From: Acanthaster planci
Lineage: Eukaryota; Echinodermata; Asteroidea; Valvatida; Acanthasteridae
Length of the DNA: 59,559 nt
Assembly (NCBI RefSeq): GCF_001949145.1
Contig: NW_019091460.1
Coordinates: 604,952-664,510 of the forward strand
Direction: 5' to 3'
Within the stretch, counting starts at the first letter, position 1. The number at the start of each line of letters is the position of its first letter. The position numbers and the translations under genes are program-made. The notes under the pieces are model-generated. The model had not been told where the DNA came from and did not search any database. It saw only the letters and a program-made list of their open reading frames with translations. Shown in pieces: positions 39,633 through 56,129 of the stretch.

Positions 39633-40261
39633 CCTCCCATGGAGGAAGGAACACATCACGTTAATATTTTCACTGCTAAATTCGACCGTTTTAGGACATT
39701 TTATTGCTTTCATTTGCCTGATAAGTTACTACAGGTAAAAAATAGTGGCGTCTGTTTATGGAATTCTTTCCCTGGAATCGGAAAAAAATCTCCTTACCAG
39801 ACAAAAATATGAAATAAAACGCACTACAACAAGATTGACGACATGCAGACACGACCCTGATGACATCCATTTGCAATGAGCAGATGTTGAATTTGTGAAT
39901 ATAGGCTGATTCCCTGTGACAGCGTTTTAATAAAATCAGTAACTTCAAAAGGGTACCAGACTTGATAATGTAGGAAAATAGCATTGATTTACCAGAGGGT
40001 GCGTTGAAATTAACATCTTCCCTTGATGGATTTAGAACAGCAACAAATAAGCACAGATTTTTATTAAAGTCTCGCGCGGAAACAAGGAATAAACATAATG
40101 GTATTTTGAATTAATATTTTTCAAGTTTTGTGAAAACTTGGAAGTAGTATTTTGAAGTAAAAAAAGTAATTCTAAGGGTTTTATGTTCGGTAATTTTCGG
40201 TAACTATCGGGTTGATTGTCAACAAAATGACGGTTGCCCATAGCGACAGAACAAATCCATC

Positions 40262-43200
40262 ATGGCGGTCCCAGCCGGTGTAAAACTTGACGACGGATCG
40301 GGCGGTTTTTTTACAAATTGCTTCCCGGCCAGAAATATTTTCAGGCAATCAGAAGATGGTATGGAGATCTTTATGATAATTAAGCATTATTTGTGTGTTC
40401 ATTGGGTTTTATCGCAAGTTTTTCTAAGTTTGTCTTTGATTTTTTTTCTGCCTGTGTTTCGCAGCTTGTTCAATTGTTCTCTTGTTTGGTTATTGTTTTG
40501 TGAAGTTCAATGTTAACGTGACCCATTTTGTCACATTTAAGCAGTGTTAAGAGTCTAACAGAGAGTCAGCTATTATTTTTGCCTGGACAAGATATTAATT
40601 CAGTATAATGCATTTATTGCGTCGTCAGTCATGTGTCAGTCTCATTGGAAAAAGAATGGATCCTAGCTAGCTTGGGAGGCTCAGGCTAATTAGTCTAGGG
40701 CTTGGCCCTAGGCCCAGGCTTGTCCCCTTTTTTTCTGTTTTCTTTGCAAGTGATCTTGGAGAGGATGTCATAAGAAAAATTTTGATAAGTTTGGGGTTAA
40801 GATGTTGCGTCCTGACTCCACTTTTCTCACCATACGCTAGGCTATATTATCTCAATAAAAGTCAGTCATAAGGCCTATAAATGCTGGCAAGACATGAATT
40901 CTGGACTGAGAAACATTTACCAATGTTGTTGGGAAATAGGCCTACTTAGAAAATTCTCTTCCCTCCCCATAGACTTTGTATACAACTGCTGAAGTGGAGT
41001 CAGGATGCAACATTGTTCTCAAGTTTGGATTTCATTGGACTCTGCAAAGCTAAGAAATACTGATTTAAAGCAGGGATATTTTGTGATTTTTTTGTAGGTG
41101 TACCAAGGCCCTAATCATAATCCAGAGAAACTGATTTTTGGTACACAAAAATGAGTGTATATTTTGACTGAAAAGCTTAAATTTCACATTTCCATGAAAT
41201 GTTTGTTTTATTCATGCCTTATTTCAATGAATTAAATACTGGTTTCACTTGAAATTCAAAAATTTTGAAATTGGAAATTAGATAGAGGAGCTAGAGCCTG
41301 CGGAAAGACAAATTTTAATCACGATTTCCTAATTAAGAAAAACGACTTCCCAAATAAACAGCGCCCTCACTCATTTATGCATGTCCCTATCCTGGCCTTA
41401 CAGCAAATAAGCAAATGTTATTCAACCTTTCAATTTTGGCCAAAGCCTAACGTCCGTGAATGTATCAGAAGACACAACACTCTGTGACATTTGAGAACTT
41501 TGTGACCTTTCGCTATGAATACAAATTGCTGCATTGGGACAAGTAAACTGTTTTCACCTCGCTGTGACCTCAGGTTGCAAAAGCTCCCAGATGAACGCAT
41601 AAAGTTACATCCGCCCATACTTGCTTGATCCCTTATTTTGCCACTTACTGAGAAGACCAGTCAAAGTGACAACAAGTGGACGTTAATTGTGTAGTCCTGA
41701 CGAAATTGGGAAAACGAACAAACCCGTGGGCCTATCGTTAGGCCTAACCATTAACGTTTGATAGGCTCTAGCCTTTTTTTTCTTTAATATAACACTGGCA
41801 TTGCATGTAAAGGCCTAGGCCTACAACGAGTACAACTTTGCATGACAGTATAAGAGCTTTGTTGTGTCAATAGCTGGGGCATGGATGGTAGCACAGAGAG
41901 CGGAGCAACGTCGACACTTCAAGGCCGTTCTGTGTGCTAAGCCTAAGACCTACGCGCAGCTCAAACATGAACGGAAGGAGAGAGACAAAGAAGAAAAAAG
42001 GAAGAGACAGCCACCGTCTTCCCCGGATGTCTATGCTGAAGCTGACACCACCACTCCAGGCTTGCTAGATGGTTTCTTCCTGGTAAAAAACAATTTTTTT
42101 TCCCTAATAAAACACATTAAAAAATTCTTTTCTAATTCTGTGTTTTCATGCAGTTGAAAATGTAATGTGTTTTCTTTAATTGGTTTTTCCAGCTGAAGCA
42201 CTGTTGTGTAGAAGATCCCACTGATGTTTGTTCCATCAACATCACTGGCAAAGAACTGACGGATGTCAAAGAAGACGACTTCCAGTTGTTTGATAACGTG
42301 GCCTACATCAATGCTGGAGAAAACCTCTTGCCATTTGGTGAATATAAACTCTCCCTCTTTCCAAATTCTTGACGATGAATACCACTTTGAAGTCATAAGT
42401 TTGGATAGGAAATGCCTTCAAAATGATTAAATTGAATTAAGAGTGTGTGTATTTGGTGGTTTAAAAAGAAATAAAATCACTTTTCTGAAGATGTGAGGGT
42501 AGGCAAACAGCTTGTTCACTGATGTTTACTTCCTTTTATTTCCTTTCAGAGGCTTTTAGCCATTTTCCAATTGTTCGGGAGGTAGAGCTACCCTTGAATG
42601 CTCTACGAGGAATTCGGATAGACCTTGACGATTTTCCCTGCTTAGAAGTAAGAATTGACACAATATATCCCAATCCTACAATGGGTTTGCTTTCAAAACT
42701 TTATGCATGTCTTAATTGCTGGCCTTGTCCTGTGGGACAAAATTGCTCTATAGAGTACCTTTTGGGTTTTTTCTTCAGGTACTCGATCTGTCGTACAACA
42801 ACCTCTCCAAAGAAGACATCTTGGCTCTGGGCATGCTTCCAAAGTTGAAAGTTCTGTACCTGACTGGTAATCAGCTTCGTTCACTGCCGGTGGAGTTGGC
42901 CAAGCCATATAAAGTAACCCTTGCGTAAGTCAAAATGAGCTTAACACTACTCTTGACAGTCTCTCCATTTAGGTGTTGTACGTGGAAGGTTGTAGCTTGG
43001 GACTGTATTCCAGATTGGGTCATGCATTATGCAGCAAGTTGTGTAAAGATTGGACACGATCACTCCTCCTAAGTGTTCATTTCTAAGGCAATCTCGCAAA
43101 TAACATATTGGCCATGAGACCTTCCGAGGGTTGTCATGAGTTGGCACTGAATCCTGGGCTAAGCTTGAGATGGTTCTGCTCTCAGTTAGGTCTTCCTAGT

Positions 43201-46200
43201 TGGGTACAACAGGTGAGGGTTGCCATCTTCAGTACTTTGTTCAGCAATTCTCAAATTACTGTTGATGTCAGCCCCTCAGCTGTGTACCAGGTGCATCGTG
43301 GGAAACATGTTGTCTACCAGATTGTTTACACCTGTTATCGATTGTAAAAATTAAAGTTTTCAATCACCTGCATATTTTAATCTTGTATTTTTTCTTTGTA
43401 TTATACACTTATGTGGAGTTTTTCATCATGATTCCGCCCTTGTAAAGCATACTGAAGCTTTCAAGAATGAGAACTTGCCATCTAAATCATCCTTTGACTG
43501 CGCAGCTGAACATGGAGCTATTTTAGTGCTAGCTATGTGCCTTTCTTTTGTATCTTCAATGATTGCCATTCTACAGATTGTATTTTACATTCGCTAAGAC
43601 AGAAGGCTTAAATCATGTATCTAGAATCTTTTAAGTGCATATTTTTTGCTTCAAGTCAATTACTTGTACTTCAAATCATCAATCTTTGGTCTCCTTTCTC
43701 TTCATTTCTAGGGACAGCAGAGCTACGTCCATCCCCCGCTTCCCCTGCTTAGAGCTCCTCTTCCTAGATGATAACCATCTGACTGACCTGGCCACCTTTG
43801 CCAGTCTGGCTGGCCTCAAGCGGCTCAAGCAACTCAATCTTGACAAGAATGACATCGCCTTGGTGCCTCATCTCAAGGCTCTGAGTGGCAAGCACGTTGC
43901 TGTGGAAAGCGAGCCGCCTTCAGCTGCCTCCACGCCGGGTCGTAAAGCCCGACGGAAGTCAGCCAAGAGCCGCGGAGGAAGTAGGAGTGGATCAGTCTCA
44001 CCTGGCCAGACCCCAACAGAATCGGGTATTAATGAAGAAATTACCTAAAACACAGGCCAAGCTAAAATCCACCTTCCCCCAAAATCTCGCAATTGCTTCA
44101 GTTGTCTTCTGAGATGATTGGCACTGTTTTGGATATCCAAGCAGATTGTTCTAACCATTTCCATTTTCAGGAAAAAGCTTTGAATGGATAGATGAATGGA
44201 AACCCATCTCAAAATCGATTAAACACAGTTTGGCCTTTTTGCTGCTCATGCTACAAAATCAGTATCATTTGACTATCTGCGTAAAAAATTTGGCTGAAAT
44301 ACCTCTTACCCTCCCTAAACTCTTCCAGATGGGCAAGACATCAACCACTCTGCAAAGCATCTTTCAGAAATCAAAGAGGAGCCTCAAAGCAGCAGTGTAC
44401 ATGACAATGATCCAGACCAAGATTTGCCACCACCTTTCCCTGAGTTGGAGCATCTAAGTCTTGCCTTCAATAAGGTAGTGTTGTCATCTCCATCCGGGTC
44501 ACTAGTTCCAATATCTCCGTGGAATAACCAATTTAGGCTTGGCAAGTAGCATATTTATTACATGCTTCATGGGACCAACATTTGCCTAAATGAGGCTACC
44601 CAGTTGTGTGTGGTCTGCTGTTACTTATCTCAGAGATTCTGAAAGGTGAAAAATTGAAGGTACTGTGAATGAAATATTTACCATTTGAGGGCTCAGTTAG
44701 GTGCAGAATCTATTTTGCATCACCTCAACCTCCTCTGTCCGACTCTCAGATCAGTGATGAGGAATCGCTCCTTGCTGTAGCTGCCTGGCCAATGCTGAAA
44801 GAATTAATCATCCATGACAACCCACTGACGACCAACAGCAGCGGAGATCCACCCCTACTCAAGAGGTACCTTAAGGACAGGTTAGGCATCCACATGGTGC
44901 GAAGGAAACCAGACCACAGGCCCAAGCCCCCAATCCAGGTACCAGCCAAGCCACATAGAAAGGTAATACAATGTGCCTCTTTGGAACTGGACCCCAAAAA
45001 ACATTTTGAGGTAAATCAATCAAGGAGATCATAACTTTTGTTTTTGCTCGCTAATTATGCACAGGTTGCTGAGGTGGTCCCACCAATTCCAAAGAAACCA
45101 CTTCAGTTGATGCTGGAATCAGGTGACGTCACCAAAGCCCTCCCTTCGTCACTATCACATCCCACTCCTCTAACAGTGGACAAACCCCAGCAGCCCATCT
45201 CTGGTCCGCTCCCACCAATTCCGGCCACTCCTGAGGAGAGGCCCCAGACCTATCCACTCCATCACAGGGAAAGCCGCGATGAGGTTTTAGAGGCAGCGAA
45301 AATGACCCGGACAAAGTCATGGACTGCCGAGAATGTCCCAAGCTCGCAAGCATCCAATGATAAAGCTGACGAGGTCCAGCAAGCAGATGAACCTGTCTTC
45401 CTCACTCAGGTCAAATAAAAGTCATTTTTCCAAAATCTTTTGAAGGAACAAAATATTTATTTGACACCTGCTTAAGAAATGTATGAATGATGTTTATCAA
45501 AAGTCGCTTTAGGTTACCATTACCTCTGATAACACTATTGGTTGGTTTCCAGTGAGTATGGTCATCACTAGTGTTGTAGTTGAGACCACTTAAGACCTTC
45601 ACAAGACCACACGAGGCCAGCACAAGACCAACACAAGACTTCCAGTCTGAACTCAAGTCACAAGCAATTCAAATGAACAGCAACAAAAGCATTTCTTTGT
45701 CATTGTTCACCCTGTTACTTGTGACCGGTCTTGTGATAGTCTCTACTACAACACTGGTCATCACGTTGCCCAAGGTAGAAGTATGTCACCAAGACAGCGT
45801 TATGGACATTTCTGAAGCTGAACATGACAGCTCATCAAATTCCTTATCCGCCAAGTTGCACAGATCCATCAAGTTTTCAGAATTTCCTTCCCCGATGCTT
45901 ACTTTCTACCTAAAATGCCACATTGTCTCAGGTTGATGATCAAACTGACGAACAGAAACCCCAAGAAGCCCCGTCTGACCAGGAACCTGACAAAGATCCT
46001 AAGAAAGAGAAACCAAAGAAACTGGAGCGTGTAGACAGTGCTGCCTACTCAATGTCTGTCCCAGACAAGTTCAAAGGTTACGAGATATTCTACGACACAC
46101 CAGACGACCCAGATGAAGAACCGGTAGTAACAGGTGAGATTATTTCATCCTCCTTTAAGCAAAACAAAATCTCCAGACTTGACAGACTAAGCTTTTGTAA

Positions 46201-47346
46201 TGACAGCTGCTAATCTAATTTGTAGTTCCTTGTTTGTCTTGGCAATATTGATCTCTTTTTTTATTCCAGACATCCAAGGCAACCTACGATCACTCAGATT
46301 GGCTCTCAAACACCCAACACTATATCAGAACCAGGTGGATTTAGAAAAACTGCAGAAGCCATTTGAACCATACCAGAGAGTAAGTTATGTGTTGCAGTAC
46401 ATCACAGTTTTGTCAAATATTACAGCAAACCAACCACGTGAACATCATGGCAAACTTGAATTCACCATGAAACCATGAAATATTGACTTACAAAATGATA
46501 ATATTGTTTAGGCAAGAGAGAGTTTTACAGTGCACAAAGAATAGGATAAAGCAATAACTTGACATCGAATCATTGACGGTTGACAAGAGATGTTCTTTAC
46601 AGAGAAAGTTCCAGCCCCGCCCACCCCACAAGAGCAAAGCAGAGAAACTTGAAGACATCCTGGAGACGATGAAGAACCGGCTAGTCATTGAAGAGGTCAA
46701 CCTTGGCAAGCTGCTGCAAGACCAGAAGATGCTCAAGAAGGATTATCCAGAGGCCCTGCAACTCCTACAGGAGGTACTAAGCCACGCCCCCTTCAGTTTA
46801 CTTCACTTATTCAGGATCTCAACACCCACAGTTTACAAAATCTACAGATGTACATGTACTTTTCTGTGTAGTGTACCACTACACAGAAAAGTACATGTAC
46901 ATGAACTACTTCACGTGTTACCCTGAAACTTCAAAATCTTGGGCCCAAAAGCTGCAATTGTTGGGTTATTTCTCTCTTTTTGATGCTTGATCAAATTCTA
47001 TTTGCCCATTTGAACGCATTTACAGAATGTAACAATAAAATGTCTACAGAAAATGTCAACACCCAGACAACCCCCTTTTTAAAAACTCATAGATGAGAGA
47101 CTCACAGGTTTTTAACACTGTACCTTCTTCTCTTCTGACGTGCAGATCCAAGCAAAGTACAGCACAGTGCGTGCTAGCTCCATGCACACCAACCAGAATC
47201 AACAGGAAGCTGTAACAGAAACACTCCAAGCCATGCAGGACCTCAGTGACAGACTGAAACTGCAGAACTCGTCACATGGGGGCGCCAGACCCAAATCAGG
47301 CAGCACCACCAGGGTCCGATCCAAACACAGCAGTGCAGTGAATTGA
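40262..47346 (+). CDS. XRRA1: XRRA1 (X-ray radiation resistance-associated 1), complete
   Basis: Thirteen exons: 40262-40358, 41874-42082, 42193-42337, 42550-42647, 42779-42924, 43712-44025, 44329-44474, 44750-44962, 45065-45409, 45932-46133, 46270-46379, 46603-46773, 47146-47346. All phases agree; 798 aa, close to the human length. The start has KLDD...NCFPARN, typical of XRRA1. Leucine-rich repeats span exons 4-8 (VLDLSYNNLS, KVLYLTGNQLRSLP, LELLFLDDNHLTDL, LKQLNLDKNDI, LEHLSLAFNK), then HDNPL...PLLKRYLKDRLGIH. The C-terminal half is Pro/acidic and ends in basic, coiled-coil-like exons. Human XRRA1 is associated with the cellular response to X-rays; its mechanism is unclear. Donor of exon 9 is GTCAAA, weak but in phase. 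Confidence 0.92.
41470..41620. repeat. Third copy of the 38.9-kb element arm, XRRA1 intron 1
   Basis: Matches the left arm at 38895-39056 in direct orientation: CTGTGACATTTGAGAACTTT, TGTGACCTTTCGCTATGAA and TTGCAAAAGCTCCCAGATGA, with the last 17 bases of that segment identical. So the same repeat lies on both sides of the XRRA1 first exon. Confidence 0.65.
45561..45764. mobile_element. hAT-like MITE with 8-bp target duplication, XRRA1 intron 9
   Basis: 188-bp element at 45569-45756 with terminal inverted repeats TAGTGTTGTAGTTGAGAC and (complement of right end) CAGTGTTGTAGTAGAGAC, flanked on both sides by GTCATCAC (45561-45568 and 45757-45764). An 8-bp duplication is the hallmark of the hAT superfamily. 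The interior has AAGACC/ACAAGAC subrepeats and no transposase. Confidence 0.85.
46847..46904. repeat. Perfect 27-bp-arm palindrome in XRRA1 intron 12
   Basis: ATGTACATGTACTTTTCTGT is followed by GTAGTG, a 2-3 base centre and the exact reverse complement. Both arms include the ACATGT hexamer common in this genome. It would form a stable hairpin in DNA or pre-mRNA. Confidence 0.8.
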
Positions 47347-47547
47347 AGATTGAATTGTGAATCATAAAACAAAAAAAAACCAACCTCCCTTCATAATGAA
47401 GATTGTTTATCAAACATTTTATTATTTGTAGAGTGCACATACTTGTATTTAATTTATCTTGTAATTATATCACTTGAAATATGTACTTTATTTTCTGATA
47501 TGGTCACGGCAGTGTCGAATACATGTACTGTTTGACTTTTGTACATC

Positions 47548-47553
47548 AATAAA
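47548..47553 (+). other. Candidate polyadenylation signal for XRRA1
   Basis: AATAAA followed by an A-rich run, 202 bp after the XRRA1 stop. Confidence 0.55.
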
Positions 47554-49600
47554 AAAAAGTCAAGCTTTTTTCCTCCAGCAAGAAATGGAACTTTGTGTGC
47601 ATCAACCTGTGGTGTATAAAGGTGTGCTTTGTTTTATTCACAACTGTCTTCAATTTGGTTCCCGATACTTTACAATTTTACATGTATTCTCGAAACACAT
47701 AAAAACCTGGGTATGCAGAAAATAGCCCTCATTCTCTCAACTGAAGAAGTTTTGGGGATCAAATGACCACACAAACTGTCCAACAGTTTCAAAGATCATG
47801 TCCCCGTTTGTTTTTCTTCCCCCAAAAAGGAAAGTCAATCTGAATCTACAAATATAATTTACAAAGTGATTATTATATTAATATATCCCAAACACCTAAA
47901 TATTAACAATACTTACAAAAATCCTACAAATTACAGGTGATAATTAAAAGGAAAAAAGTAATACATGTATACACCATCGTATTTCAAACTTGTATAACAA
48001 CTCACAACAGTCACTTTTAATTTATTAAACAAATGACAACGTGATTAAGTTCCAATCCATATACATGTAACAATATCTACACACGGTACTAATTAAGAAA
48101 CCTCGATAATTAAGCATATAACCCTTACATTTTCCCAGAGCTTGACACGCCAAATTTATCAGAAATCTATCGACAAACTTCAATGTCACTGTAAACCAGA
48201 GTGCATTGCATCTCTCTAACAGATGGAAAAGAAAACTGCAACCTACGCATGTCGTTAATGTGATCAAAGTTCCTGATTGGCTTGTTAAAAGAAGAAGTAC
48301 CCAATCCTAAACCGGGATCCTAGCTTTCAAACCAGCACTGATAATTTTTTTTGTGAGCAACTTGGATCATATTTGAATTGTCTGTTTCAGCCAGTTGGGC
48401 TACAAGACTAGCCTGCTAAGAGCCCAGAATGAAACTGAAAGCTAGCCCCAAACGTGGAGAAAAAAAACACACAAAAAAGTCACTGACATGGCATTTAAAG
48501 ACATGCTTTCTTCAACAGCAAAACTCGCCACACCACATCAACGCAGGAAAAAGAAATCCAAAGTTCACATTAAAAAAAAATAAAAAAAATTACTGCCTTA
48601 AAACTCCATCTTGAACAAGGTAAAGATAAGTCATTGTTTTTGTGTTCTTAAAGTGTCATGTCTACATAGATGAACAAAATAAATAAGCAGTTTACTGTGC
48701 ACTCTACTGCCAACCAATATTAACCACAATCTACAAAGCCTAATACCCACAACATTAAAGTGAAAGAAAAAGATCGTATTTTAGACGTTTCAGGGATTGG
48801 TGGGTGAAAAGTTTATCATCCTTTGAAGGCTACCGGTTCTGAGTGAAGATATTACACTAGATCGTACAATTTGATTGAAAATAATGACAGGTGTAGTGGA
48901 GAGGGTCAGAGTTATGGTTGGGGGGGGAATTCATCTTATTGCATTGCAATAAACCATAAATATATTTCCACAAGGTGTTAATAAACTGTTACAATGGCCA
49001 CGTGGCCAGTGCAAAACAGTTGTGGATTTGAAGGGGGCATGGACAGCATTGATAACGGGGGCAGGCACTGTGCAACTGTCAAACATGAGAAAAATCAAAC
49101 ACAAAAACCTAAAACCTACCAGCGTAATGTTTTTTACAGCTGCTCTGAAGTCAGTCGGTGTCACATGAGCCATGTCACAGAGCCATGTGCCCACCTGATG
49201 TGTCACATGATGTGAGTCATGTGACCCACCATCTCTCAAAGAAGCTGCCATTGGTATCAAACATTTCTGCTCCAAAGTGAAAGAAAAAAAAATATGATGG
49301 ATGAAAAGTAGATAGCATGCATTAGCAGGAAATCAAACAAAATGATTACACCTCTGGGAAGGGAGTTTTCTGAAACACTAAAAACTATTCAATTAAAAGC
49401 AAAAGCAACCACAACACAAATATACAACTGTACAGAACTTGTGAACAGTAAGTTTTCACCTTCACTGAATCGTTTTCTCAACCACTGTACTGACATTTCC
49501 CAACAAAAATATACCCTTTTCTCTATAACTCTAAATGACATCATCAACACACGCACCTAAAGTTGATTTAGTACACCAACAAAAAGGAAACACTATGCAC

Positions 49601-49690
49601 TCAACTGGGCCCTAAACACGAGCGCATGACACCAAGCTGTCTGAAGCAGATTGAGGCTATGGACGAGAGCATCATGGAGCTGGCTAGCCG
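49601..49690 (-). CDS. Speculative last exon of the GCK-III kinase
   Basis: On the minus strand a CCTCACAG acceptor is followed by 29 codons in phase with the preceding kinase exon, starting RLASSMMLSS and ending at a stop. The block is less A/T-rich than its surroundings. The peptide does not resemble known STK24/25/26 C-termini, and the plus strand is also open across it, so this is only a candidate. Confidence 0.2.
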   Translation of the reverse strand, partial: RLASSMMLSSIASICFRQLGVMRSCLGPS

Positions 49691-52059
49691 CTGTGAGGGG
49701 CTTATGGCGATGACATACGTCTACATCTACCCACAATCCGATACCCAGTCAATCACTGCATGCACTTCCTATCGTAACCAATGTCCAAATAATCCAAGTA
49801 CAAAGAATATGCTACTGGTTTCCTGAGCTGTGTGGAATTTTTCAGCATTCGGGAAACTTACTAGCAACAACAAAAAGCTGTGGAAGGAAAGGTTAAACAA
49901 ATATTCCATCTAGGAGTCTACTCATACCAAAACTAACAAGAATTACACATGGACATCTTTCAGTTTCAGTACATGACTTCAACAAAAGTCAGTCCAAGCT
50001 ATTTTTTTCAAGTCACTGTAAACATAACTTGTTTTTATAGCATAGCATTTTCTCATGGATACAAATACATAAACTTCAAACCATACTGATATGTATCTTG
50101 GGTTGAGAGTTTCACATGCGCACACTGAAACATGTTGACTGTGGTTAAAAATAATAAATACATATACAAATATCTGTCTCCTCTGAGTATAATCTCTTTA
50201 CACTGAATAAAAAGAAATCTCACAATCCTTTGATCTAGTGTTACATTTATTATTTGCAATGCATGTATGTGCTTGCAAACACAACCCGACAAAATAGTTA
50301 TCCTCAAGGTTGAATGAAAGTTTATTTTCAAAGGCGGAAACAAGTAAAACATTTTCTAAACACACGCCCTCTCCTTGAGTAACTTACCGATAGACATAAG
50401 ATAAAACAAAACATACCTTCTACAATATTATGTTAGAGTTCTTACATTCATGTGCTTCGTAACTAACATACAGCACACATGGACTTATTACAAATTTTTG
50501 TGTACTCTCCAGAGAAAAAAATGTACAACACCCTACAAATGTAACTTAAATAACACATAAAGTCTAGTTACACAGCAGTCATCTTTGGCATGGTTCCCTG
50601 AATGCATATGATGCACTAACAAAGTGCAAGTCGCATTAAAGGAACCAGTGTATTTTCAACAGGTGCGAAACTACAGTGGATCGTGTGGCCAAGGTGTAAC
50701 ATTTCAAGGCTGTGGCTATGGCTGCATGTACAAAGATATGAGATCATGATGCCAGCAGAAGCCATAGCATTACATCCCAAACTAACTGCCTGTGGCTCAA
50801 TCACGAATTGAAAGTAGACAAAGATGACTGCGGTACTAGCTCCAGGCAGCAACTGAACTGCACATAAAACTCAAGTACCGGTATACGTCAATGGTGTGCA
50901 CCAGCACTTTTCAGTAAAATGTGTACAAAAAAGGGCTTAAATGCACTGCAGCCTACATGTAAGTGTAGAGACTTCAAAGAGCAGTATTGAAGATACCCAA
51001 GTGCTCAAATCTTTGCATCTAACAATGTTGCTGCTGTGCCCTGAATGGGCACATGGTGCTCATGTGGTGGTCACATGGCCTTCCCACGGTGGTCACTCGG
51101 TATTCAACTTCCCCTTAGGTTTGTAGCGTGGTGATCACAGTCGGCCATGGACAATGTATAATGCAACAGAAATGGTCGTTATGGTGCATGGAAGATGGCG
51201 CCCTCTGTTGGTTTCTCTGTGTTATGCGACCATGAAAATCTCCTTCCAAGGTGCAACAAACATAACATGTGCATTATTCAGCGAGGTGTGGGATGGAGGT
51301 GTGCTTCATGCTGTTGTAGTAGCAGACATCCTCAAGAGAAATCATAGAAGTATTGTAGAAGCAGACACTGAACTCAGCAGAAAGCTGTGTTGACATCTTG
51401 CTTCAAAGGAACGCCCGTCCGACCAATGGAGATTCTTCATGTGGATGGATTTCCAGGAGGCACATTTGCTGAAAGGCATCACGTTTATCAACTCAACAGA
51501 CCTCTCAAGATCTATTTCCTTTTCAAGTCTGGGGATGCGCTGTGCAGTTTTGCCCCATTACATAACTGTCGGTGCGGTGCACATCCATAACACCGTAAAT
51601 TGTTGGCAACTCTTCATTCAATGCCATTCATAGGTTTCTGTCAAGGCCCAAAGATAAGTACAGCCAGGTGCTCTGCACCTAACACACTCGTATACATTAA
51701 CACAGTACCTCCTGCTGATATGTATGGAGAGCCACCTCTCTCAAAATTGTCCAACAGTCATTTGGTACTTGCCAGGGTTAGGTGTGTCAAAGTAGCAGTA
51801 CTTTTGTTACTTGGATTTTGAAGCTGAGGATAAGGAACTGTTTCTGCATGGATGAAAGAAATTAAAGATATCAAATTGCTGACAGAAACCAAGAGAAACC
51901 CTCATTGGAAAAAGATTTAGAAAACTGGCCAAACTTCTTGCTTAAAAAAACAAACTTGAATAGGTCTAGGCTTGGCGTAATCATACACTCCTACCACTTG
52001 AGAAATAATCTGATGTCAGATTAAAACCACCAAGAACATCAACAACTCTTTGAATGAAT

Positions 52060-52125
52060 AACTTGGTTGGTTTAGTTCTGATTCCTTTATCTGGTGGCTG
52101 AGGGTTCGAATCCCACTTAGGTCCA
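52060..52125 (+). repeat. tRNA-like (SINE head) relic
   Basis: Box A-like TGGTTTAGTTC and a good box B GGGTTCGAATCCC about 38 bp apart. No convincing acceptor stem or SINE body. Confidence 0.35.
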
Positions 52126-52228
52126 TTTCTCTTATTAATGGCTGCTAATGAAACTATTTAGTTTCCATCATGGCTGATTTCAATATTAATATAAACAAAT
52201 CAAAGAACACATTAACTTACTCTCTTAC

Positions 52229-56129
<3,901 letters not shown>

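Larger units (their letters stand above)
38500..40261. other. Region between NKAP exons and XRRA1 start, likely holds NKAP 5' end
   Basis: NKAP (minus) and XRRA1 (plus) are divergent, so the missing NKAP first exon(s) and a shared upstream region probably lie here. I could not identify an N-terminal NKAP exon. Two inverted-repeat elements fill much of the stretch (38895-39351 and 39391-39632). Confidence 0.45.
47347..52228. other. Intergenic / 3' region between convergent XRRA1 and GCK-III kinase
   Basis: 4.9 kb with no recognised gene. The left end is XRRA1 3' UTR. Much of the rest could be a long 3' UTR or last intron of the kinase (minus strand), whose final exon is not confidently placed. 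The ORFs here are short, A/T-biased and motif-free. Confidence 0.45.

Noticed and set aside
45580-45936. Open frame with a hydrophobic, signal-like stretch
   Set aside because: It overlaps the hAT-like MITE and XRRA1 intron 9, and the hydrophobic stretch comes from the element. Only the last part meets a true exon, in another context.
48429-48614. Lys-rich short frame
   Set aside because: Composition follows the A-rich sequence; no splice sites or relatives.
49149-49225. Cluster of TCACATGA/TCATGTGA words resembling E-box or CLEAR-type sites
   Set aside because: Only three to four imperfect copies, not near a promoter; probably in a 3' region, so a regulatory claim is not supported.
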